A stretch of 64,000 nucleotides of DNA, taken from Eudromia elegans (lineage: Eukaryota > Chordata > Aves > Tinamiformes > Tinamidae). Positions 38,801 to 50,100 of the stretch are shown here, one piece after another. The notes beneath the pieces were generated by a model, which had not been told where the DNA came from, ran no database searches, and saw nothing but the letters and a program-made list of their open reading frames with translations. The stretch spans positions 818,338 through 882,337 of the forward strand of contig PTEX01000003.1 in the NCBI GenBank assembly GCA_003342815.1. Direction: 5' to 3'. Every line of letters starts with the position of its first letter. Position 1 is the stretch's first letter. A program made the position numbers and the translations under genes.

Positions 38801-39411
38801 AAAGCCAGGTATCATATAGGTAAAAGGTCTAGCAGAAATCTTTCATAAATTAAATAAGAAATATGTATAGATGAGTATACTGAGTTGAATACAGGCTTGC
38901 ATGGCTTTAAGTAGTGGTCTCAGAAAAGCAACACAGTATTTTTTAAAGGTACTTAGCTGCTCTAATGTGAAGAATGTTGCTAAGTATAATTTCCAAAACT
39001 GATTTTGATGCAAACCAGCAATCCCTGTGTTTCTGAGAACCCTCTGGAGCCGAATAGAGAGATGATTTCAGAGAGAACCTAGCAAGTTTCAAAGTGCAAG
39101 CTGGAAGATTTTCAGCATGTTCATATTTTAACTTACATAAGAATTCTGTTCCCCACTGCAGAACTGCATCTCTCATGAAAATTCCTCATCCAATGAGAAA
39201 ATTCTCACTTTATAACGTGCTATCAAAATCATTCATGATCATACACACATCCCGTGTTCCATATGTCACTAAATAATTACTAGTTACATAGAGCTTTTTA
39301 CAGAGTAAAATTTTAATTTATTTTGATGCAAACAGCCTCATGGACTTTTTGAATAATGAACATTACAAGTGCTTCATATACAGAATAGCTGGTTTGTACT
39401 GTCAGAGTTAC

Positions 39412-39452
39412 GCAGTTTCAAAAACAGCAGCATTATGCAGTTTCAAAAACAG
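39412..39452. repeat. Direct duplication of a 16-bp motif
   Basis: GCAGTTTCAAAAACAG occurs at 39412-39427 and again at 39437-39452, offset by 25 bp. A local tandem duplication. Confidence 0.9.
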
Positions 39453-40539
39453 TCTAGACTCCCAAAATACAAGCCAAAGAGAAAGATTTAGCCATCATAA
39501 GTAATTGCTTCTTTTTTTTTTCTGTTGTTCACTAACATTCATCTAGCAATAATACAATTTTTTCTACCAATATTTGCCCAATGAGGTCATAAATGTGCAA
39601 TTTGCTTTGGTTATTTTATCTGGGTTCTCTCGGAGTTAAATTACTGCTAATATTCCCACTTCTGATTGGCAGCACACAGCCTGTGAGCAACTCCGCTCTT
39701 GGACGTGAGTTGATAATGATGCTTCAGAAATACCTCAAAACGCTTCAGAAGTATTTAGAATTATTGTGTCAGGAGTACTAAATCAAAAGAAGGCAAAAGG
39801 GATCTTCATTATAACTGAAATTTATAGGCAGATGTACGGTATACAAAGTAAGAATATGCAGTGAAAATTGTCATTTGTGCATTTCATATTTTAAAGAAGA
39901 TTACCCTTATTAATTTGCAATTCATATTCCATCAAATTTGAGCTCAAATTTAAGTCAATCCAAGTTCAAGTTTTGCAATTCTCCAGAAAGGGGACATTAT
40001 ACTACTTGTAATCAAATAATCCCTTACTCATAACTGTGATAAAACTCACAGTTTCATTGTTCTTATGAAAACCAAAATGTGCTGGCTGAGAAGGCTGCAG
40101 TTACTTTGACATAACGCTTAAAGTTGAGTAAGCTTTTAAGTGTTTCTTTCACTTTTTAATTCTGCACAGTTAAAATAATGTTTTCTATCTGACTATCTGC
40201 ATTAGAAATTTGGTTCTCTAGTTTCATTTTGTGTTACAGTTTTCTTTTTAATCACCAATGGTTCCATTTCTTGATGAAATAAGGGTTTGCTTATCTAAGG
40301 CCAAATTTTTATTCCACTGCAGTCAATGTGAAAACTGACATGGATTTCAGAGGGACTGAAAATATGGCTTCAAAGGCTAAATAAGGGGTACCTTGCAGTA
40401 GCTACTCCAAAAGTCTTTCAGTACTCTCAAGTTAACAGTAGGAAAAAAAAAATACTCTCAATCACTCCAACCTTTTTCAGATATCTCCTTCTCCTTCTAG
40501 CAAGAAAGGAGGCCAAACTCTGAGCTACAGTAACAAGAA

Positions 40540-40567
40540 ATGGAAAAAAAAAAAAGGGGGGGAAAAA
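40540..40567. repeat. A/G low-complexity tract
   Basis: A run of A, then G, then A (AAAAAAGGGGGGAAAAAA type), in purine-rich surroundings. Simple repeat. Confidence 0.8.
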
Positions 40568-41623
40568 AACAAGAGAAAGAGAGAAAGCAGGACAGGTAGA
40601 GCATGAGGCAAACACATTCAGAAGAAAAAGGTCTCTTTTCATCTTGGCAGGATCCAATCTAATTATGACTTAGAACTGTTCCAAATTATCAGAGATCCTC
40701 TAGATCCCCTCCTCTCCTTATCCACGTTCAGCATTTGATACAGGTAAGACACACAGAAACCAAAAAAATAATAAAAATGGCTGTCTGAGCTGCACCAGAT
40801 AGAGATCAACCCATGGGAAACTCACTCTGCAGAATGCGACAATGCAACACAGACACACAAACACACATACAAGTCAGTAAGAGCTAATTGCTGTGGTTTT
40901 GAAAGGAGATACACGCTGTGGTGTTACGTGGATTCCTGTTTACCCTAGGAGATGAAAATACATCACCACACATACACATCCTCTCCTATCTCTGCTTACC
41001 AAAAAGAATTAACGTACCCTTAATTTATTTGGAAAACCTACATAAAGAAAATGAATTAAAACAAAAAACAAAAATAAAAGAAATAAGAACGGAGTATGAG
41101 CTCCAGGAGAACAGAAGTATTGCCAGGGAAAGATAATGTCAGGCTGGGGGTGGGGTCTGGTGCCAAGCAAAGCCGAGGGCTGTGCAATCACCTCTATCAG
41201 TGCTCTATCAGTGTCTACACTCCAGCCAAATCCAGAGAAAACAAGGAGTCAAAGATTCAGGTCAATAAGCTTATAGGCGATTTGCACAAACAGCTCCTCC
41301 AGCAAGGTAAAAAACAAAGTCATATTGGCTTTTCTTTTTTATTCCTTTCTCTTTGAACTCCCTGGTCCAAACACACCCTGGAAATGTCAGTGTTATATGC
41401 AAGAATTTAAAGAGCTGAGCTTCTTAATCCCGTTAAGAAATAAGAACAAAGTTGCCTGCAAAGATCTCCTTATTGAGCTCAAAGTGATTATGGTATAGCT
41501 GCCTTATGCTGATCCTACTTCACTTGCTATAGCAAAAGAGGTAGAAATGTGTCATGAAATCCATTACTGAAAGAAAGAAAGAAAAAAAAGAAACATTATT
41601 GATTAAAAAGGTTCCTGGGAGAG

Positions 41624-41640
41624 AAAAAAAAAAAAAAAAA
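41624..41640. repeat. A17 homopolymer
   Basis: Seventeen A following GGGAGAG. No retroposed gene body is visible on its 5' side. Confidence 0.9.
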
Positions 41641-44600
41641 GCTATAAATCTACTTTCTGATCCAGAAATAGAAAAAAGCAAGCATATTTTTAGTCATTAC
41701 ATGACTAACATGAAAGAGGCAAAGAATATTTACACAGATGTACACAGGCATATACAGAAATTCACACACCAGAAGAAAAGGGGACACAGAAATAATTTCC
41801 AGGGTGTTAAGAGTTGGGTTGGTATTATAGATGGCAGCATGATAGCTTTGCACATGAGGTAGGAAGGCAAAGATTTATGCACAGAAGAATTTAGCTCCAT
41901 ATATGCTTTTGCTTTTTCCCCTTTGCAGCTGTTTCCCCGAATCTCAAGCCTGACTGCACAACCAGGTCAGGTTTAATGCAAAAAAATCCCGGTCCTAAGC
42001 TGGTCTCGCAGCCTAGTGACAAAATATGGCACATAAGCAGAAAACCCAGTCCAGGTTCTGAGCTCATTCCCTACTACCGAGGCAAAACACGCGACTGCAG
42101 CAGTAGATCTATACTCAGTATGCACAAGCCCTTATCTTCAAACTCTCCTCATGCTGACTTAGAACATATAGAACATATTCCAGATGGCACTGCTTTCCTT
42201 TTCCTCCTACAAAGACAGACAGGCAAGGCACAGGAACCTCAATTGGGTGTCCGTACACTAACTTGCAGAGGGAACACGTGGTGGTTTGCTCTGAAGATAC
42301 TACAGAACATAAAAGCACTGCTTCATGAACAAGTCAGCCTCTTCCCACCTTTCATTTCTGCCCTATCTTCCTCTGTCACAACCTGAAGTACGCTTAGCAG
42401 CAGGATCTAGAAGACATCTGCTCCTTAACATACTGCCACCAGCATGAAGGCCACTCTACCTCCATCCATTTAGGTCTGCTGCCAATGTTACCTTGTGGAA
42501 TAACTCTGGGAACCTACATATGAGTGGCAAGCAGAAGAGTTGAGCTATAAGCAAAGGGTAAAAGAATTCAGAGATCCTTGTAAACCATGACTTCAAGAAA
42601 CAGGTCTTCTTTCTCTAACAATTTGATACGTGTATTTGTCCATACGCCTCTTACTTCGTTCCAGCGCTTTCAAAACAGTCCCACCTTTTCTGTCATGATG
42701 AAAGCCCTTCCTCCAATTTCTCCTCTTTCTCTGAACACAGCTACTTAACTATCTGCTAATCTGAAGTGATCTAACCGTTCAAGATAACCTTTCCTTGAAA
42801 GTTAATCCCTTGCTGAACCCTTCTGCTGAGAAGGGCATAAAGAAGTGTCATTTGTTTAGTCAGTTCCCACCTTCATGAATGAGACAAGGTGCCGGTTCTC
42901 CCTGACATTTCAGTTTGTAAAAGGTGCTTCCTCCAAAAACTTTCCAAATAAAAGCAGAATTTTGATGGGGAGGTGGTTCCTGTGCCTATATATGTGCAGC
43001 AGCACCCTGAAACCAAAAAGCTGCAGCTAAGCTACTTCATTTTATAGCCAACACTAACTCGTATTTTCAGCTTTCCTCTTGTCCCATCACCTCCAACTAC
43101 TCACCTTTTGTATTTTTTCTCCCGGTTGTGCACCTACTTTATATATCCCTTCTGCTTTTATCACCATTTCATGCTTCCAGTTCATATTTTCCCTCTGTTA
43201 ACATCTCCTTATTCTCTCATTATTCTCCTTTAAAAGGAGAAAGTTATTTTATAGTTTCTAATTTCTAGGCTTTCGGCCATCCAGTCTATCACTCTTCTGC
43301 ATAGCAGAGAGGCTATTTCCTCCTTTTCCTCACCATTCTTGCCAGCAGCAAAAGCACCGGCTAATACTACTTTAATAAATCTTCTCAATATGAATTTTAT
43401 CCGAATTTATCTTAATCTTATTTGGATTCTGATTCCAGGCGCCCACTACCCAGACACTGCAGAGAAAGGCGTCCTTAGCAATGGACACATCGGGCCAATA
43501 CCAGTTTTGTATGGATGGCACTGTCAGATATTCCCATTACCAGATATACACCAGTCACTAATATATAAGCATAAGTAGCAATTTCTAACCAAAAGCGATG
43601 TATTGTCATCAGGGCTCCTATTGAATTTTTGGTTTTTATTCCAAGGGAATGAAGCAGTGCAGATGTGTAGTTTCATATCTTTTTTTTTTAATTATTATTG
43701 TTGTTTCAAAGATATTCTATTTTCTCTCATCTCAAACAAATTAAACATCTAAATGCCATTTATTCAAAGGCACTTACAAAAATATCAGTCTAGGGCAGGA
43801 AATTCCCAAAAAGGTTAAAATTTCACAGTTATAAGCTTAAAAGCCACACCTGATAAATAGTAGGTTCCTAATGTCCATTTTCCTATTAACACGTACATGC
43901 TTAAGCACTATTAATTTCCTCATATTTGGCTGTAAATGTTGAATAGCTAGGAACAATTATGGTCATATAGCAGAGTTATTTGTGGCATTGCAAAAGGGGA
44001 GGTGGCGGGTGGAATTTTCCAGATTTTCTGTTGTAAAAGCCATTAGTGAGTAAAAGTGTAAAGCAAAATTAATAGACAAAAGTCATAATTTTGAAAAAAA
44101 GAGGAGTCATAAAATGACATAAAGCTCAATCAATGTGATTAATTTGCTTTACACTTTGCAGAGGCTTTTGCTTTCGCCTTCTAATTTTGGTAACTGTTCC
44201 ACCAAATCAATCTCATAAACCCCAATTAGGAAGGTGGGAATGACAAGAAAGGCTCCATAAAGGTTAGTTGCAATTTAGACAACAAGAGACAGGTCTCTGC
44301 CTACAGTACAATCACGCACCGTTTGACTGAAAATCTCCTCAGTTGAAAAGCCTACGTTATCAGGCTCTGAATGCAGGTCCTCTACTTTTACTCATGTAAG
44401 GAATCATTCATTTAGTGAATTGTTGCTTTTGGTGCCTAGTTTCAATATGTAAAAATCTTTGTTCTCTGTGTTTTCTTGCGTTTACATAGGTGGAGAAGTA
44501 TGAAAACTATAGTATGGAAAGAGCTTCAGCAACCCCTCCTCCTCACCAGTTGTGCCATTCATTGCCCAAATCTCTGCATTCCTACTCGAACCTGTCTTGC

Positions 44601-46123
44601 CTCCTTTGTCATCTTGTGTTTTACAGGCCACCAATAGTGTCACAGAACAAAATATAAAAATTCGTCAAGCCTTCCAAAAAAAAAAATTTTTTTTGCTCCC
44701 TATTCTCTAACCTACTTGTTAAATTTCTCATTTTCAAACTTTTAGTCATGACATTAAAGCAAAATTATTTTAAAAAAGAAAAAAATCTCTTATTATCTTT
44801 TGATTTCAACAGTGAAGCATTAAAAGCAATTAGGAAAAATACCCTTATGAATTATCACCAGACTTGTGATAAAAATCATGTTACATTAGTCTTATGCTTA
44901 GTATTTTTTAATATAGTCACAAACTCATCTGCTGAGAAAGATTAGTTTTCTCTTCTTGTGTTTTTTTTTTTCTCCTCAGAAAAGACATACATGGCCATCT
45001 GCTAATATCACTTCAGCTGTGACACTCAAGGAGCTGAGACACTATTAAAAAACAATAGATTAGCAGTGTACTATTCCATCCCTTTCCAGGGTGTATTTTC
45101 TACTTCAGAGTGAAACTTTGTCAAACGGCCTCAGCTGGAAGTAGATTAGGTGTTTTATGTGACCCTTCATCCTCAGAAATTTTCAACTTTTCCTCTTCAG
45201 CAGTTGCAGTAGTAAGTTCAAGACTTTTATAACTACAATGGACATCACTTGGAAAAAAGAAGTGCTGCGCAGTCAAAGGTTCTGGGCTTGAAGAATCAAG
45301 AAATGTCTTTATAGCACATATGATAATCTGGTCTATATTCTAATTTGTCTTGTTTAATTCCAGACCTTGCTAAGTACAATGCTCTGGATTCAGTGTTTTC
45401 CCTGAAAAATGCTCCCAATAAAAGACAGTAATAAGAAAACTTGAAATAGAATATGATAATGCAATAATCATTACTATAAACCAGAATGGCGAGCACACAT
45501 TTGTGTGAATTTCATGCTGAACATTGCTGGGCGCTAGAAATACAGCAAGCAGAGCACAGAAACAGGTACCTCAAACTAACATCACTGATACATAGTGTTC
45601 TAATAGAGACAGATAGAATTCCACAGTTGCCAGTATGACAATTAGTCAAATTTAGGTTTAAATAATAATGACTTAATGCCTGTGTCAGTAAACCTTTGCT
45701 TTCAGGTAAGCAAAAAAGTGCCTAAAAGGCATGTGAGCAACAAATACAGGCATAGTAAGAGCTAGGCCTCTCTACAGCACAATTATAAAAACACTGAACT
45801 CCCTCATTCGTATTGCATGTTTGAGACCATTTGTAATCTGGACTTGCTTCACAATAAGTTTTGCAGCAGTTACGGAACTCTAAACTATGAAATAGACTGT
45901 TCCGATCTCTTAGGATTGTTTCCTACTCAGTATTAAGCACTTACAGGGCAAAAAAATACAAATGATTTTTTCAGAAGTTTGTAAACTACATATAAAACAT
46001 GTAGAAATTATATTTCCTCGCTCTCACCACTGCTGGCAGAAGACTAACATTATGCAGTCATACTACTTGATTACTCAGACTGATTTGATCTAGTTTTTCC
46101 AAGGTGGGCAAAACAAAATAAAA

Positions 46124-46125
<2 letters not shown>

Positions 46126-46159
<34 letters not shown>
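46126..46159. repeat. A34 homopolymer
   Basis: The longest homopolymer in the window: 34 uninterrupted A, preceded by AAAACAAAATAAAAAT. It lies about 800 bp downstream of the exon 2 donor. No retrogene or SINE body is recognisable upstream, so it is best called a simple repeat whose length may be misassembled. Confidence 0.95.
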
Positions 46160-46161
<2 letters not shown>

Positions 46162-46964
46162 ATACCACGCCATCTATCATGAGAAAATGTATGTCAATAT
46201 TGGCAAAAGAACTAAAAGCAGAAAATTATTGCTATCCAACTGCCTGAGATGGTTGTGGACTAAAAGAACATGACAATAATTCCAGCTATTTGATAGGCAT
46301 CCTTACCTGGAGAAGACAAACAATAACGCAATCAAGTGGAAATCTTGCAGGAAGAAGATTAAATCAATGTTCTAAATAACAATGATAGTTTGCTTTTTCT
46401 TTAAACTGAAAACAAAACAATCTTGCAGGCTGAACACTGAGTAAGAATGAGTTGGTGTGACTCATGCTAAAATATATGTATGTATATGCTATAATTTGAA
46501 ATTAATGAATCAAAAAGGCACTGTACCTTTAAAAGTATCCTTTCACAAAAAATTATTTTTATTATGAGACATAGTAAATGCTATCATAAGCTGTATTTTA
46601 ACCCTAGTATCTATAGACATACTCTGTCTTTCTAGCATGATTTCCTAGGAAAACATGTTGGATTGTTAGCTTCATATCTGATAATAAAGAACTTTTGAGA
46701 CCTCTGCTAAACACAAATAAAGAGAAAATAATATTAAAGGCAAGATGATTCACCTCCCTGAAAAGGCAATCTTCTATCTCATTTAAATACTTACCCCTTT
46801 GCACTAACTTTGGATTAACTTCAAAAGTAATTTATTTTCCTATTTTTCAAGTACCACATTAATAGCACTTTTTGTAAATTTTAAAAAGCACATTGGGCAG
46901 CACATTTGGGCAGCTGGACACAGTCACATCAGTATTCCCTCAAAAATTGGGCTACAATGATTAC

Positions 46965-47123
46965 CTTTATTACAAAAGTATTCCACTTCTTCACAGCTCA
47001 GATTTTCAGGTTCAAGCTCTGCAGAAAAGCTTTCCTCCAATGGAAAGTCTTCTTTAGAGATAATATCGTTTTCCTCAGACAGGCACTCCTCTTCTTCATC
47101 CTCAATGGCATCCTCGAGGGGCC
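46965..47123 (-). CDS. ZFPM2: ZFPM2 (FOG2) coding exon 2, internal exon
   Basis: Seen: on the minus strand an open segment of 159 nt lies between an acceptor (TTCTTTTTAAAG, AG at 47125-47124) and a donor (AAAG|GTAATC, GT at 46964-46963). It starts with two bases (GG) completing a split codon, then 52 codons beginning [13 protein letters not shown] and ending [12 protein letters not shown], and leaves one base (G) over, so it is phase 1 at both ends. About 21 of 52 residues are Asp or Glu. Known: this matches, from memory, residues about 14-67 of vertebrate ZFPM2, the multi-zinc-finger nuclear cofactor that binds the N-terminal finger of GATA4/5/6 and modulates their activity in heart, gonad, diaphragm and coronary vessel development. 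The split codon (N)GG fits the Arg that precedes PLED. The exon encodes the acidic linker between the N-terminal NuRD-binding motif (exon 1, not in the window) and the PR-like domain. Nothing is broken. Identification rests on recalled sequence similarity, not a search. Confidence 0.96.
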
Positions 47124-50100
47124 CTTTAAAAAGAATCAGGAACACTGTGGCAAACCATCTAAGAGGACAATGTGAAATAAAACCTTAGTGAACTCCCAAA
47201 CGGAAGCCTTGAGCTAGTTTTCCTCCTACTGCTGTGCATTTATTAGAACTGACCAAATAGTATTTAACAGAAATTGAAATAAAGTGATTGCTTTCCTAAC
47301 TGATTACTTAAAATAAGAATACACAAAATTACTGTGTCACTAATACTTGCACTTGTTTCTTTTGTTATTCATTAGATTCTAGTATTAGACGTCAATAGTT
47401 CTAATAATTATAATTAAAATTATACATAAAATCCTTCCCCTGTTTGTGATTTTTTTTTATGCTAAATTGTAGTACTTCATTTGTTTCCTTTAGAGATTTC
47501 ATTTCTAGAGTTGACAGGACTGATGTCAGTAAAGTAATCGAGGTATATTGACAGCATAAACTTCAACTCGTTTTGTGTCAGCCAACACCTGAAGGGATTT
47601 AAAGGAAGTTTCATATTCTCTGTGATCATTAATTTACTATATTCTTTAATACACCACCAGTCTATTATCCCAGATGGGATTCAGACAGACTTATCATTTC
47701 ATTTCAGAGGCCAAAGAACCATTGTGGTAAACTACTAGCCAAGGGCTACAGAAACATAAGCCAGTTACAGAAGCAGGGCATAAGTCTGAATTTGAAATGG
47801 CAGCCTGAGGTTTTTGATTCCTCTAGTTACCTAGACATCCTATTCCCACAGATCCTCCTCAAGAGACAGTGTCTGGCAGATCTAAAATACATAATGTCTA
47901 GGTTACCAATTGGAATGTCCTCAGAAATTAAATGTTCCTCTTTCTTTACAGATTTTACTCTTAATTGGATGAATAACTGTTTGGTAAAGATTTATCTTGT
48001 GCAGGTGCAGAACTTCACCCTCGATTTATATAGAGACTTGAAATAACTGATCATATTTTAACTAAGATTTTATTAAATGTCAGTATGTTTCAAAATCCAT
48101 CCTAAGACTGGATTTCAAAGGAGAGATTTCATTATATATGATTGAGACTTGAAAAAAAAAATTATATATTTCACTCTCCAATGAAAGCACAGCCTCATTT
48201 ATAATTGACTATTTCTTGCTAGAAATGAAAGCTGGCTAGCTAATGAAAAAAATGTAATTTGTACTTATATGATACTTTTCTGGTATAAAATACACTATTC
48301 CTATATATTCTGTCATGCTGTGAAATAATACATAAATGATTCTGCTGCACTTGATGAAAAGGGAGGGATAAATTTTTTAAAAGAAATCAAAGATTGACTA
48401 CACTCTAATTTTATGTATTTTATTATGAGTCAGTAACGACCTACATTTATTAAAACAGCAAAATTCTTTTTAGGCTAGGTTGCACTATTCTTGCTTCAGA
48501 GGAGTATGACAGTTACTTTTTATTGAACCTGACTGAGATTCTCAACTGGGATTACATAAATTAATATAGTTTACTATCTTTCACAGAAATAGGGCTACTT
48601 AGGCCAGCTGAGAATCTGGCCAAATGAACTCCCTTTTGCGGACACATACTCACCAGTGTTATTCATCATTCAGCAATATATATCTCTTAAAATAAAAGGC
48701 CACTATTATGGCAGAAGAAATTAAGTTTCCCCATTATCAAAGTCTCCATTATTGTTAACTGCACTTTCTAACTATGTTGGGAGAAAATCCAGCAACTGAG
48801 CAAGTCTATAGAACGAAGAGTGGATATCCTACTATACTGAGTGGAGAACAAAACATTAATTTATATTAGAAGAATTGTTGGCCCTGCATTGCATTGAAAT
48901 ATAAGCAACTTGGGCACCTTACATATGTCTAATTTCAACTCACATTTATGCCTAACGATTATGGCAGCAATAGAGAAAAACAATACGAAGACTTGTTTTT
49001 TTTTAAAAAAACAGTCATCAAACAGGAAGCTAATGTTTGAAACCAAAACCAGCCCTACTTGATCTGATGTGTAAGTATCAAGGGATTCAGAACAGACTGC
49101 CAAAAAATACCTTCCACATCTTATGATTTTATTAAAATATGACACTGTCTATAAAAACATTACTGTAAAAACATTTATGTACTCCTAGGAAAAGAAAAAC
49201 ACAAGCTCCTGTCATGTGTAAGTATCGACAAATATGTTTTACATCACAAAGAACCTGAACAAATTTTTCACACAGTTTAACTTGGGAAAAAAACAAACTT
49301 CAGCACATCACAGTGCTGAAATTTCAGTGCTCATTTCACTTTTCACATTTCAGTGAAAGATGACTTCCTGATGAACGAGTCGCTCTTTATCATAAATTAA
49401 TTGCAAGCAATCCAAATGGCAGGTACATATGATATTTACGTCTGTTTCTAGACATTAGGCCTGATCAAGTAATCAATAGGAAAATAGCAAGGAATAACTA
49501 TCATCTATAACTTAAGACGATACCAGAAGGGTAGTTGGTATGCTTACATTTGTAGCAGTCATGGAAACACATGTCTTACAATTTCCACTAACATTTTTTC
49601 CAAGGTAGTAGGAAGAAAATGTAAAACCTCTACTGCACAGGTTCAGAAAACAGTCTCTTTTGAGGGTTGGAAGTTTATTTTTTAACAATTGCACCTTATT
49701 CACATAATACATCCGTGTTTTGTCCAAACATTTGGATGTGTGAATGTAAATTTTGTCATGTCCAAATAAAAAGATACATGTGTACATCCATCTATTTGTT
49801 TTCACTTTGTACATGTCAACGTACATGCATCTATGTTAAAAAACATAAAAATATTTATTGAGTGTTATAGGGGCACATATCAAACCTCAGAGTCTGATAC
49901 TAGATGCTGGGCTCCTAGAAAACATAACAAATTTTGTTGAAAAGGAGAGGACCAGTGTGTAAATATATTTCTAGGTTTCATGCTTCTGCTGTTGCATTCT
50001 CTAGTTAAACCACCTACCAACTGAACTTGGGGACAAATTTTGTCTTGCTCATGATGATCCTTTACTTTGTAAGTGTTCAAACACATTCATATCATGTTCA

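Larger units (their letters stand above)
33292..46964 (-). other. ZFPM2: ZFPM2 intron 2 (complete)
   Basis: The 13,673 bp between the exon 2 donor (GTAATC) and the exon 3 acceptor (TTTTTCAG) form a complete GT-AG intron in phase 1. It contains an A34 run (46126-46159), an A17 run (41624-41640), an A/G-rich tract (40540-40567), a perfect 15-bp inverted repeat (35810-35845) and small duplications near 37863 and 39412. No interspersed repeat was recognised. A mildly CpG-richer part lies at about 41900-42300. Open frames inside it (up to 136 codons near 41976) show no family signature. Confidence 0.9.

Noticed and set aside
41976-42386. 136-codon plus-strand open frame
   Set aside because: No domain, no splice or promoter context, opposite strand to ZFPM2 and inside its intron. 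Somewhat GC-richer sequence makes long chance frames more likely.
49316-49327. 12-bp palindrome CTGAAATTTCAG
   Set aside because: Short AT-rich palindromes of this size are expected by chance in 64 kb.
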